Below, one piece after another: positions 47,201 to 60,254 of a stretch of DNA of 64,000 nucleotides. The DNA lies in the NCBI RefSeq assembly GCF_950023065.1, contig NC_088679.1, positions 78,492,001 through 78,556,000 on the forward strand, given 5' to 3'. A program made the translations under genes and the position numbers. The notes under the pieces were generated by a model, which had not been told where the DNA came from, searched no databases, and saw nothing but the letters and a program-made list of their open reading frames with translations. Within the stretch, counting starts at the first letter, position 1. Each line of letters starts with the position of its first letter. Source of the stretch: Planococcus citri (Eukaryota; Arthropoda; Insecta; Hemiptera; Pseudococcidae).

Positions 47201-50200
47201 CCATTCTAAATATCAAACACACGTCTCAAAACTTTCGATCAAAATATACACCTAATTGCAACATAATATTGTTGTTTATAAGACAAACTCGTCAACTTGC
47301 TTATAAATACGCGAGCCTTGCCTCATACAAATGCAACAAATGGACATCTACTTGCCCATTCGTACACACTCGTACCTACGTATAATTTACAAAAGAAATG
47401 TACAGGAATAGAAGGAATAGACTGGAGTAAGTGAGTACCTTGTAGTACTACGTTGTTCCTCTATATGTATACCTTGATGGGACTAGGAGCGATGTAAATA
47501 ATAAAATAGAACCACACTGTCGAGAAATTACCGACCTAATGACATTACTTATACAACACCGAAGTTAATACTCGTGAAATAGTATATAAAATACAAGCAC
47601 AAAAAAATACGATATATACGACAGTATTACCTCTACCCATCACCGTTGGATGCTAACGAATATGCTTTTAGTTACGCGATGAAGCGAGTAAAAAGGACGT
47701 TTTGCACGTTTATAGGCTGCAATTTTTGCGCCACAGTAAACTTCACAACTTTACTACACATACGATATAACTTGGTACACATTACACAACTACACATACA
47801 GCACAATGATCGCAGATCGCGTAACGAGTTCGAAAAAATAAATAAATAAATAAAATCACAGCCGCAGAAAAATTATAACGACGCGACTCGACTCGAATGT
47901 CGAACTCGAATCCACAATCCACAAATCCAGTATCGTTTATGAGATGTCTGTTTGCAAGAGAATTACGGTGTGGGCGCACTCTCATTTTCTTTTTCTTTTT
48001 TTTTTCACACCTTGTCTCGACCAATAGCTACGAATACACTAAAGACGAGTTATCATTGAGAAAACCAGACCATAGAACGTTATTGAGGTAGTCTTTTGTG
48101 TATGTTAGAATATAGCGATATCACCGTTGTTAAAAAGTCATCGTTATCTTATCTATTCTATATTAGTCATGTAAGTAATACTTTTGGGTTATGTATTCGA
48201 GTTTTAGGCAAAATTGTTTTTTTTCTTTTTTTTTCTGTTGAAGTCATACTGTTTGATAAGCTTCGTGCTATACAAAGTTGTAAGCTAGGAAAAAAGTAAA
48301 AATAAATAGAAGAAAAGATAATTATTAGATACAAAATCACGTTCGTCATAATTTCAAATAATTTATGATAAAAATTAAAGAAATATTAGAAAAAAGAGCC
48401 TAAACATTGCATCTCTATCAGAATTATCAATTTTCACATTATAATATCTTAATATCGAGATAAAACGAGTTTGCAGATTACGAGTAAGTATATTTCGGGG
48501 GAAAAAAAATCGATCTATCAAACAGTATTCTTCACAATTTCGTGTCTCTAATTTTTTTTTTCTTAAAATCTCTTTTTCTAATTTTCCCGAAATTCCGATT
48601 GAACGTTATAGTTATGGAAAATCTGAAATCAAGGATTGCACGAAAAAAATGAAAAAAAAAACAAAATGTCAACCTTAAAATTGTGAATAGTTTATCTCTA
48701 ATTTTTTTTGAAACTTCGACCACGAACCACCCTGTGAATAATTTTGTTGATTTCAAAAAAAAAAAATCTGCAACTGAAGGGTAATTTTGACAGACACCTC
48801 AATCCCCCCCCCCTTAAAATTTCAGAAAAAATGAATATCTTCGAGTTTTTTTACCTGGCGTGAGTGCACTTGAAAAAAAAAAGAAAAAAAAACGATGAAA
48901 ATGAGTAAGTAACGAAAAATTTAGAATGAGAATTTTCGCCAGATCGGCCATTGCAGGAAAAAGGAGTCAGGGGTTCACAAAATGTTGCGAATCTATTTTC
49001 AGAAAAACTTAACGTGAGCTTATTTGGTCTATAAATTCATATTTATGGTGTAATTGGGCGTATTTTATGACAGATATAGGTAGGTAACTTATTGAGAACG
49101 AAAAAACTCTTCCTACATATTAAAATTGACCACATTCATGGTAAGAGAGGAGGAGGATCGTGACACTATCATTTTTTTTACTGCCAAAGATGGAAATGTT
49201 TAAAAAGAAATCTCAATTTCGCCCCTTTCAGACGAGTGGGGAGGAAAGCAAAGGGGGTAATTTTGGAAAAGCTTTAAAATAAAACCAGCACGAAAAAACT
49301 GATCTCACACCACAAGTTGGAAATTCATTTTTTGTTTTCTTCATTCAACAAGCCACGAAGTCATTCAAAGGGTTCCGTGGAAAAAGGGCCTTAGTCAATT
49401 TTTTTTTTTTTTGATTTTTACACTTTTGAATAGGTATAAGTATTTAAAAAATCAGTGAAAAAAAAATTAACTAGGGCCCCTTTTCCATGAAGCTCCTCAC
49501 TTGAATATGATGTCAATCGAAAAAATTGGTATTTTTCTTCTATATCAGTCGTAAAACTTTCATCCAAAACCCTCCCCTCCCCCCTCCCCCATCCAAAAGC
49601 CCTCTGTATAGTTTCATCCCTAAAAATGGGGACACATTATATTTGCCCCGGGTTCATATTGACTCTCGACGGCTCTGGTGAGTGGTGATGACTTTGGAGA
49701 ACACATTCATTCGTTGAAAAGTTATACTCGGATGGTTTTCGTGCCAGTCTATTTTTTCGTTGCTAATGAACCCACAATGTATGATGCTCTCCGATACCGA
49801 ACGTAAAAGAAAACAAAATTAATGGAACAATATATTAGATAATTGTGCCCTCTTCACCGCTCATAATATAATAAATGTAAAATATGTATTAAAATGATGG
49901 TGTAGTGCGCGGCCTTAATTCGATATCATTCGATTCGATGTCGTTCGATCGTCATATCATGTCTTATTAGGAGATACCTTTAATTTATTCAAATTAATGC
50001 GCGAATCGCTATATTTGAAAGAAGACCAAATTAAATAGAGAAAGAATGAGAGATGCGCGGGGTAAAAATTAAAATTTCATATTACCGATGAAAAAAAATC
50101 AACCATATTAATGTCGAACTTGATATAAGTAGGTATATTTATTATAACGATCGAACAAGCCAACAACTTATACACACGTTGTACTATGTTGTATATCCTA

Positions 50201-51190
50201 ATATACCTTACCTATATAACCATCTAATATGATATGCGTAAAAAAAAGTATTCGTATATTGGTATAATACATACATATATTTTATACCTTTACCAATAGA
50301 TTTAGATACCTAAAATTTACCCAATACTTTACTATGGTACCTATCTATCTATGGTATAAGTGTGTCTGTGTGTAGTTGCCGCCATGATAATATTATGGAT
50401 ATGTACGAGTAATTTTATATTCGAAAGGTATGCGATATATGTATATACCCGTACGAATATTTCATTTTTATACCATACCTATTACCTATACTCGTGTATC
50501 TTATAATCGTGAATATGTTTCATTTTTGACGTGAAACGACAATTTTGAATTTCCCAAATTTTTTAATTATTAGCCAAGCCATTATCTTAGTTTTTAATTT
50601 TTTTCCACATTTTAAGATTTATATAATCGGTTGAGGTTGTCTTTGTATATGCTGCTTATACCTACCTATATAATATAGGTACGAATCAGGGTTATAATAT
50701 CGCCTTTTTAATGCCTGACATAGATATCTTTGAGAAAATCAATAGGTGATATTCACCTATTACCATCAGACATCAACGACTTCGGTGATGTTATCTCGAT
50801 TAAAACGAGTTCATTCTTCTATAGGATCTGGATAACTATACTGAATTTAAACGAAAGCTGTCTTACATTAGTACGTTGATAATATTTTTATAGAACTCGA
50901 ATGATTATTTCTTATCTATGCCTTTGTGCTAACTATTAAGAGACAATCCTTTATTCAAATTAGGAATTAATCTTACGAGATGGTCCGAGGAGCTTTGATG
51001 AGGAGTGTGCCGGGGGGGGGGGAGAGGGATACTGAAGCGAAGAAAAAATTTGTAATTGTTTTGGTTTTCAAAAATCCTAAAAATTATGATCTCATTTTGG
51101 ATTCAAAGTTCTTTGACTCTTCAAAAAAAAAAAAAAAAAATTCTTTGAAACTCTTCAAAAAAAAAAAAAAAAAAGACCGACTTTTTGTAA
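47201..51190. other. Non-coding stretch, no gene recognised
   Basis: Mixed to AT-rich. 49370-49500 holds an imperfect inverted repeat (GGAAAAAGGGCC against GGCCCCTTTTCC with flanking T/A runs). 49640-49680 (CCCCGGGTTCATATTGACTC, then CGACGGCTCTGG) resembles, on the complement, sequence at 56850-56900 and may be the end of a dispersed element. Two long A runs at about 51123-51174 precede the satellite block. Confidence 0.45.
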
Positions 51191-51194
51191 AATA

Positions 51195-51830
51195 AAAATC
51201 TTTTACAAACGAATTGATTCACTTTTTTAAAAACATTTATTCGCGAACAAATTGATTCGTATAAGTGAATCGTTCACGAATGATTCGATTCGTATAAGCG
51301 ACTCGTTCGCGAATGAATCGATTCATTCACTCAATTTGTGATGTATCATTCGCGAACGATCATTCATTTCCTCAATTTTTGATGAATCATTCACGAACGA
51401 ATTGAATCATTTTTTGTGAATCTTTCGCGAACGAATTGACTTTTGTTTGTGAATCATTCGCGAACGAATCGATTCGTATAAGTGACTCGTTCGCGAACGA
51501 ATCGATTCATTCACTCAATTTGTGATGTATCATTCGCGAACGATCATTCATTTACTCAATTTTTGATGAATCATTCACGAACGAATTGAATCATTTTTTG
51601 TGAATCTTTCGCGAACGAATTGACTTTTGTTTGTGAATCATTCGCGAACGAATCGATTCGTATAAGTGACTCGTTCGCGAACGAATCGACTCATTTACTC
51701 AATTTGAGATGAATCATTCGCGAACGAATTGATTCATAAATTAAAGAATTGATCGATTCGTTGGCGAATGGTTCTTTCAAAAAATTGATCAATTCGTTCA
51801 TGCATGAATTACTAAAAATTGAGGGTCGTA
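51195..51830 (+). repeat. TTCGCGAA satellite block with 184-bp higher-order unit
   Basis: The same palindromic units as at 33 kb, but organised in a 184-bp higher-order repeat. TCACTCAATTTGTGATGTAT occurs at 51327 and 51511, TATAAGTGACTCG at 51477 and 51661, and GAATCTTTCGCGAACG at 51418 and 51602, each pair 184 bp apart. The block then flips orientation and ends with CGAATGGTTCTTTCAAAAA (about 51764-51782), the same end module as at 34.8 kb. Confidence 0.9.
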
Positions 51831-51867
51831 TTAGTACTTTGCAGGAATCGTGCAGGCCTAGAAAGTG

Positions 51868-51902
51868 AGATTTCAAGTTTCATCGAAATCGGTTCAGCCA
51901 TT
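51868..51902 (+). repeat. Dispersed AAATCGGTTCAGCC repeat, copy 1
   Basis: The phrase GAGATTTCAAGTTTCATCGA followed by AATCGGTTCAGCC. A sister copy lies at 53025-53067 (AAATTTGATCAAAATCGGTT, then CAGCC). Similar phrases are familiar to me from repetitive DNA of other insects. The two copies bracket the hairpin-rich region. Confidence 0.6.
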
Positions 51903-51939
51903 TTCTAGGTAATGAGTTGTGATGAGCAGACATGCCCTA

Positions 51940-52818
51940 ACTGCCTGTGGTAGTTCTAATGTAATTTACTCTAGGGTGGTTATTATTAGAATAACCAGTT
52001 TGTAGGTGAAGGTACAAGGTTACGTGAAAAATACCGCGATCCTGGGTCTGGACCAGGATTGCGAAGAATATCTTCTTCACTACCTTGCTAGATCTCGAGC
52101 TCTTGGTTATGTAGTCAACTTTCGGTCATTTTAGCCCTCGTGGCTCCTTACATTTTATAATTTAATAATTACCCGCTTGTTCGGTTAAATTTGTGTATAT
52201 TAACGATATTCGCGGTATGTTTCGAATCGGACATCGCGATTAATCGGTATCTTGGTATGCCTCCTATTTGTCGACCATAGGAGTGTATACTTGTGTCAAA
52301 ATGTATTCAGAGATTTTATTCATAATCATCGCTGGGCCTAGTATTGGTGAGCCCCCAAGGAGATGATTAACGTGAACAGTTGGGTAAGTGTTGGAACACG
52401 CTCCAAACGATCATCATTTTAATTATAATTATACCGTAATTAAATGATAGATATGACTCAATGTAGCGGAGCATTTGCACCTAACTACATTGAGCTATGA
52501 ATGAATTAGATGTTAAGGAATAGATTGCTCTAATTCTACTCATGTAACTATCGTTAGACCAGGATTCGTCCTGAGGTGAAAGTTTAATATACTTAATGTA
52601 AATCTAGGTCTATTCACCTGTTTATGGTAATTGCATTAATTATCCTTACGATAATTAATGTTCTCTTATTTGCACAATTAATTAGGTTATTTTATTGGTA
52701 TTTAAAACATCAATAAATGATTTAAAATGGTTGTCTCGTAATTTATTTATAAGTTACGAGAATGGTTTTAGTGTGTATAGTTGAGCATGTAATTTAGGTT
52801 GCATAGAGATATGTAACC
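51940..52818 (+). ncRNA. Candidate structured RNA: succession of hairpins
   Basis: No frame of 60 codons exists here, composition is free of the homopolymers that mark the neighbourhood, and stems follow one another with little overlap. Main stems (left arm/right arm): 51977-51984/51990-51997; 52035-52045/52053-52063; 52261-52267/52277-52283 with an outer 52255-52258/52287-52290; 52323-52330/52362-52369; 52413-52425/52437-52448 (one bulge); 52457-52466/52485-52494 (10 bp perfect); 52503-52509/52530-52536; 52561-52564/52569-52572 closing TTCG; 52574-52580/52613-52619; 52633-52644/52650-52661; 52734-52741/52754-52761; 52797-52804/52811-52818. The non-Watson-Crick pairs (52038-52060, 52633-52661, 52801-52814) are all G-U in plus-strand RNA. 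I know no RNA family with this sequence. A retroelement LTR or leader is the main alternative. Confidence 0.4.
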
Positions 52819-55800
52819 AGGCATAGGCAATTTCTCACCCCTTAGGAAAATATTTCTGTCACACTCACTATTATAAATTATATCATCCAAATTACCTATC
52901 CTCAATATTACATTTCACTTCTTTACAGAGTTTTAAAAAAAATTTGTCGCTTGATAAACTTGGAAGCATTGAGATTTTGGAATTTGATGATGATGGTGAA
53001 ATGTGCGGCTAGTAGTCTAGTTGTGAAATTTCAAATTTGATCAAAATCGGTTCAGCCGGTCCTGAGAAATTCAATTTTCAGCAATGAATTTTGTGCAAAG
53101 TCACCCCATGAAAATTACAAAAAGCTCAATTTTATAGTTTGCGATTGCGCGCGAAAGCTATACAAACTTTTGGATCATGGTGAAAGTTCGACATCATATA
53201 GGAATGGTGATGGACTCCATTTTGATGAGTCGTATTGCACATTATTTCCAAAGTATCGAAAATTGTGGCTCGATTTCTGAGGTGAAAAATTTTCAAAAAT
53301 GCTCAAAATAGATTTTTGTCGAAATATTTCAATAAAAAATCGTGACTTGATTTTGTAGCTAAAAGTTCTTCACCACATCTCCAAAAAAAAATACCTACTT
53401 CCAAGGGCTCACAAATCACCCGTAGGTACGTATTTCAGATAAAAAATTAAAATGGAGAAAATTGAAATTCTCATTCAAAAGTTTTTGAAACTTCGATCAA
53501 AATTCAAATAAATTCTGAAAATTCTTCAAACGTAGAAATAAATAAATATTTTCCCCTATCGTCGTCCCATTTAGGAAAACAAATCGTCATAAAACATTTG
53601 GAAATGAAACGACGAATAACCAAAATTCTACCCAAACGTACCTCTACCTATAAATTTTAAATCAAAACATAAAAATTGAAAAAGTAAATCTTAGCAACTT
53701 TTTTCATTTTTTTCACCACCAAGTTTGAAACTTTTTCATCAATATAGCCCTACTTATTTTGAAAATCACTTTTTTTGAACCACTTTCACTACCTGCACAA
53801 CTTGTTAGACACCCTGCGGTCCTTCTCCTCTCCTCACAAAGTTGTTTCCTTCGACGCGACGGGTCACTAGGGATATGGTAAAAATAGTCAGGTAGTCGCG
53901 AGTGCGAAAAAGTCAACAATAAACAGACAACTTCTAAAACAATATTTCCTTGAATATACGCGTAAAACTAAGGAACCAAAGGATCAAAGGGCGTAGACGA
54001 AGCAAAGAGTACATTACCAAAGATGATCTACATATAGAATAAAAACAGCTGTTTTTTCAAAAACCTACTTTGAATTAAACTCCACTGAAATTGATAAAAT
54101 CGTTCTTTTTTTGGCACTTTTCTCCCTCTTTGTTTGTTGGTGTGTTTTTTTTTTTTCAATTTTTAAAATCCCAACTACACGTTGGTTTTACTCTCAACCA
54201 CTAAATACCTACCTAACTTAAATTAAGATGTAAATATATTATATTATTATTCGGTTTGAATTTCTGCAGAAATCAGACCTCACATAATTACCTGCTTTTA
54301 CACGACGACTTACATAATATAAGAGTAAACTTATCACAGAAGTCAAGCACCTATGCCAGCAGACTATGCTGCCAGCATCGAATAAAAAGATCATATAAAA
54401 AAAGTACGTACCTACACCTCGAACACAACTACCCCTTAAATCTACACAACCTAACCTATTAGCCATCACAACTACTAAATTAATTACCATCGTTCGGTCG
54501 CTATACATAAGATAAGCATATTTGGCAAAAATATTAATGGCACATTCATCTGGTTTAATAATTTCTCAAAAATTATCTTCCACATAAATAACTTCATAAA
54601 CGTTTACTACATATATAGCTTATGGTTGGGTATAGAGCTATAGAGCTATAGAGACCGAAGATAGAGCAGAGAGCTATAGGTTACCCATACATCGCGTCTG
54701 CACATATTTATATACGAGAAAATATAATATCTACAGTTGTTATCAAGACGCATTGATCAGATTATGACAAGTTGTATGTTAATAAATGCGTTTGAAATAA
54801 CGCCGGCCAACATCAAAGAGTTTCGCGCACGAAATATTCTTCATTTTTATATAGGTATATTTATGTAAGAAAAACCCGCATTCTCCGCGTTCGGGTAATT
54901 TAAATACCACCGCCGCCGCCTTCATCTCTTCTCCATCCACAATTCAAATATAGCCGCACGTATGAGCTCCTGTATGAAATGCAGTAGTGAGTAGGTACAC
55001 AGATGCACTCGAATTCGAGTCCTATATAAGCTGGGTCAGCCAGACTTTTATATGGGGACAATCTAAAAACAAATCTACATTCAGCGAGTAGCTATAGCTA
55101 CCTAAAACCTAACTTTACTCGAGTGAAAATTTACTATGGTACTTTTCTCATGTACTTAGACCTACATTATTATACCATGTCTCGCAGTCGAATCATTTTG
55201 AACTCGTCGTAGGAAAAAAAATTGTACATTTTATATTTGACAATTGTGTTTGGGTTATTTTCTATCATGCTCAAAGTTCATCAAACTTTTTACATGTTTT
55301 ACGCGCGAAATATAGAGGGAACACGTCGAGAAAAATTTAATACCTCGAGAAAAATTTGATATAGTATTCGCTCAAAGAGATGGCAATGGCAGTCGCATCT
55401 GGCGAAGGCGAGGAATTCAAAAATTGAAAAAAGTCCAAAAAAAATTATGATTTAGTTTCGAGCGTATAATATTTTCCGTCGCTTTTACGCGATAATTATG
55501 GCGGTGGTGCCATGTTCGGCGCGATTTTTATGTTATTTTGAGCCAAGATTACGCGCAGAGCCATGAGATGCTGCGGTGCAGTCGCGAGATTATACACTTG
55601 CTCGGTTATCATCTTTTTGAAACTTTGAAAGAGAAATGTATCACTATTTTTTTAGTCGTTGGTGGGTTAACTACGATTTCGATGTGCGGGTTCCTCGAGC
55701 ATTTGCACTTTTTGTGGGGGGGGGGGGGAGGAGTTGATTTTCCGATTTATCAGACTTTACATTTTCAATTCATTTCCTTTTTTATTGGTGGAATTTTGGA

Positions 55801-57620
55801 AAAATTTCATTTTTCCCCACCTAACTGATGGAAAAAAATTCTGTAAAAATTGTCTTTAGCAGCTGGGAAGATGAGAAAATTTTCTGCCCCCACAAAAACA
55901 AAAATGGATTTATTTATTATTTTTTTTTTTGAAAAAACGTTTTGAAAGTATACTGGAAATTATTACCAGAAATCGCAAAAAAAAGCGCGAAAAATTGCAA
56001 AATTTTTCTACGAATCGCGAAATGACCAAAAAAAGTGCAAAATTTATTATTCAAAACCATCCAGAATCAGGAAATTTGAGCGTTGAAATTTCGTGCGTTA
56101 AAAATGATTGTTTTGGTACCCCTACCTGCCTCATTATGTAATTGTAAATTTTCAAGTTTTTTTTTTTTTTTTCAAAAATTGCAGTATTCTTGCGCTTTAC
56201 TCAGCAACAAAATGTTCTCTCATCTTTTTGAATTCAATTTTCAAGGATTAAAATCCCGAAAAGAGCACAAAACACCGAAAAAAGGAGGATTTTTAGATTT
56301 TTGATTTCAGTATCTACCAACCCTGAATTAAGAATGCTTTTTTCTTTCGTTCGATTAAACTTTTGAAGTTTCAATTTTTTTCATATTTCTTGAGAGTATT
56401 TCAGTAGGTGGTTTCAATACTGCCTGAGAAAAATATTATGTAAAAATAAAAAAGAGTAAATTTTCTCAGAAACTCTTGAGTTTTTTTCATTTAAAAAATT
56501 TCGGACGGGAGGGGGGGGGTGTTTGCTAAAAAAAGTCATTTTCACACCAGAATGTCCAAAGTTGACCCCCCCCCCCCCAACAAAAAAAAGAAGTCGTTAC
56601 TCCAGTGTTTGATGTTTGAAAACGTCTTGCAAAAAATCCTGCCTTTTGAAATTTTGTTAGACATCTTGATTTAATCATTTCGTGTGCGAAAGGTCTATTT
56701 GATAATTGCCAAGAAATATCTCGTTCAAAAACCCCAATTTATGTTATAAATTTTTTTTTAAAATCTTCATTCTTTGTATTTTCTCGTCAAGCTTGGAATA
56801 TTTTCGTTCCAAGAGTAGTGTTTCCTTGATTTGAAAACTGAGCGTGATGACCAGTGCCATCAAGAGGAGGGAAAAGGGGGAAGTTTGCCCCGGGCTCGCA
56901 GTTCCTGGAGCGTCCGGCAAAACAAGGGCACGCGATGAAAAAAAAATTCAAAAAATGAATTTTCAAAACACGGGCTTGTTTTCTTTTCTTTTTCAAAATC
57001 GAAATTTCCTCCCAAAAAATATTATGTTGGAAAAAACATGCTAAGTCTTTATAAATTCTGCTTCTGACAATAACGTATCAAGGGTGCTGAGTAGAGTTGG
57101 ACTGATTTCATCAACTTTCCTTTCAAATGCAAAAAAAATCGATAAAAATAAGTCAATTTACGAAATTTTTAGGTACTTTTCAAGAAAAAAATACTGTTTT
57201 CTCGTAATTTTTGGAAGTTTTTAAATCGAGAATACGAGAAAACTTCATTCCTAATTTTTTGATATGTTAATCAGCATGAAAAGTTGTGCTTGGAATGATT
57301 TTTTCAGGATATTTCAGCATCGACGCGATGGAGAGATGAGTTTTCAAATTTTCAAGCTAATTTTTAATGCTTAAAAAGGTGGGAACACTGATTTTCATCA
57401 CATCTTCAAAAAGCGTTTTTATAAACCCACAAATTGTCAAAAGTTTCGATTCCAGGTGATTTGTAGCTTCAAAGTTACATCTTTGGAATAAACCACCCAT
57501 CCCATGTTTTTCATTAATCCTTGCCTAACTTGAATAAATATTTTGCAAAATGTGGCCAAATCCCTCAGCAACTGTTGAGAATTCAGAGAGAATAATAATC
57601 ATTGATCATCACGACCCTTC

Positions 57621-57625
<5 letters not shown>
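52819..57625. other. Non-coding stretch, no gene recognised
   Basis: AT-rich with dispersed repeats. It contains a second AAATCGGTTCAGCC copy (53025-53067), G/C runs at 55716-55728, 56511-56519 and 56566-56578, and a possible element end at 56850-56900. 54230-55150 is less repetitive. Frames are short and low-complexity. Confidence 0.45.
53745..53816. repeat. Dispersed repeat ending in GACACCCTG
   Basis: AAAATCACTTTTTTTGAACC and TTTCACTACCTG followed by GACACCCTG at 53808-53816. It matches the organisation of the repeat at 8690-8838. Its last nine bases equal the end of the 2449-3509 element. Confidence 0.5.

Positions 57626-57652
<27 letters not shown>
57626..57652 (+). repeat. Run of 27 A
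   Basis: An uninterrupted poly(A). It could be the tail of a retroposed copy, but I see no recognisable element or polyadenylation signal just upstream and no flanking duplication. Confidence 0.8.
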
Positions 57653-60220
57653 CTCAAACTTCGAGTCTACTCCAACAACCAAACTTCCTGTCAATATTGC
57701 CATAAAAAGTACCACATTTCCAAATAATTATCCCATCCTCCCTACGAGTCAAAAAAAAAAAAAATCACACCACCAGGAAAAAGATATACCTACCTACACT
57801 ATAAAGACGTCAGTTCAACGACCGGTACGGGTATTTGGCGGCTTTGTCAAAATAAAAATGAACTGCATGCCGTCCACACACCTCTTTCAAAAGTAAGCAT
57901 CATTAAGAGGGTGCACGCTGCACGTTGCACATCTTTCAACATTATCCCATCTATTATACTCAACCTATACGTCGTGTATTATTTGCGAAAATTCGCCAAG
58001 GTCATTTGTATAAATGTTGAAGATTTGTCAACCGGTGATGTGTATTGTTTACCAAAACTATTCGTCGTCGTCTTGTGTTTATGTACGTATGCATTTATAA
58101 CCGAAATATAAGTATACGAAATGCAATTTTCACAATAGCCTTGGTCACTCTCCGTCATTCTGTATATTTATGCTAATTCATAAATAGATGTTTTTATTCG
58201 AAATTGGTGCCTTCATTATTTCTACTTCTTTTTTTCTGGACGACAACGAAGTCTTCTATACGTACGAAGAAGAGAAAAAAAGAAGAAATCATTTATCTTT
58301 CATCGACGAGACACTAATAGGGCGTCCTATTGATTTTTTGTTTGTTTCCAAAATACTTATGTATTTATTATAGGGTAGGAGGGGGATGATTTTGGATAGG
58401 TAACAGATGGAATACCAACGTATATAGAATTGGTGACGATACTGGTTAAGCTTTGACTCGATGCTTTGGACCACGTTGTTGTAACTTGGTGTACATAATT
58501 ATCTATGCATTCTGCAAAAATGCAGCCAAATGTACCATAATATAATCTATTACTAATATCTGTAGTCACAGAAGAGTTGTATGTATAGTTTATTATGATG
58601 GTCACATTTGCGATCTTATGTACGTACATTAGTGCAATGCGGCGGCGGCGTCGACAGACGCAGTTTTTTTTTTTACGTAACTATGCGAGAATGTACATAT
58701 AGCTGTCACGAAGGAGAACGAGTTATGAAAATTAATCGTCAAATATTTTTACACTCTATACGATTAAATTAAGGTTTCATTTTTCTAAATAACATTTTGG
58801 CAACGTGTGCGCGTTGTCGTCGTAGTCGTCGTCGTCTTCTTTTTCCTTCCCCTCTTCCCTCGCCACCTACTCTTCCGTTTAATTTTTTTGCTGTTTGGTT
58901 CGAAATTACATATAAGATGATACTTAGGTTAGTCGATGAAAAAACACTCGAGCAGTGAGGTATTTCAGCTGTAGAAAAATCATTGAAATTGACTATAGGA
59001 AACTATAGGGAAATTGACCGAGAAACTGTAGTAAAATTGCCTGATAAGGGAGCCTCTCGATCGACCATAATTTTGGGAAGAGCATGGAGAAAAACTCCAT
59101 AACCAAAATTTCAGCAGCCTAAATTGATTTTGAGAATTTTGAAAATCCAAAATTCACCATTTTTTTCCTTAAAAAAAGAAAATCCATTCCGATGAAATTA
59201 CTTTTGAAATTAACTAATAGGTACTTTAAACCTCAATCATTTCTCTTGAACAGAATTTCCATCATTTTCAGTCATTTTAGAGCATTTTAGGTCGCTAAAA
59301 ATCGAGTATTTCCACGTATTCTCGACCTGTTTGAAGGTAGATCATTCGTAACTACTCGAATGAATCTCTGCCTTTTGAGGAGAAATTTAAAAATTTTGGA
59401 ACTCACTGAAAGCTCCAGAATGACTGAAAAATGATGAAATTCGCTCACGTTGGGAGTCGATATTAATCCCAGTCTACTACTAACTTTTCATCATTTCACT
59501 CGATAAATTCATTTTTCAAATAGAAATACGGCATAAATCGCTGAAAATAGTCAATTTTGCAGTTTCAAAAATTTCCCAAAAAATTAATTTAGGTAGTTGA
59601 AATTTCAGTCAAGGGGGTTTCAGAAAATCGCAGTCATTTTCACATCAGAGGCGAACAACTCAAGAGGTTCCTTGGTAAGGAATTTTCAAACCAAATAATA
59701 CGTAATTTGAAGGAAAAAAATCGTTTTCAACTCTCAAATAAATCTATTCTGAAATTTTTCAACACCCCCCCCCCTCCATAATCCATCATACCATTTTTAA
59801 TCTTCGTTTTCTGGCCAATTTTCAGCACTTTCGAAGCCCTGGAACTTCCCAAACCAATCAAAAAATCACGTTCGAATTTTCCCATGTTTTCGCGATGATT
59901 TAACCGCGAATTTCAAATATTCATCTTTCATATTTTATCTACCTTATATCTATATCTATCTACTCACAAATCAGAATTTTCCTTCAAAAAAATGCAGCCA
60001 ACAACTCGAATTTCGAAACATCGAATCAGAAGCCCCCCCTCCCCCTCCCTCTGCCACAGAAAAACATTGGCAAAAAGTTGGAAATTTTTGGGAAAGATTT
60101 GGCAAGTTGGAAAAAGTTGAAAAATTTGGAAATAATTGAAAAGAATTTGGGTAGGTTAGAAAAATCAAAGAATTACCAAACATCGTGAATTTTTACTTCT
60201 TGAATTAGGTACCTATTAAA

Positions 60221-60254
60221 TTTCAAAACCTTTCGCCCTCGTTTCGCTTGGGCC
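60221..60254 (-). repeat. Fragment of the 2831-type unit
   Basis: On the minus strand GGCCCAAGCGAAACGAGGGC is followed by GAAAGGTTTTGAAA, the core of the dispersed unit. Confidence 0.6.

Noticed and set aside
49369..49500. Imperfect inverted repeat with T/A-run loops
   Set aside because: The arms depend largely on homopolymers, and no target duplication or defined end was found.
57626..57652. Poly(A) as tail of a processed pseudogene
   Set aside because: No gene-like sequence or polyadenylation signal precedes it and no flanking duplication is visible.
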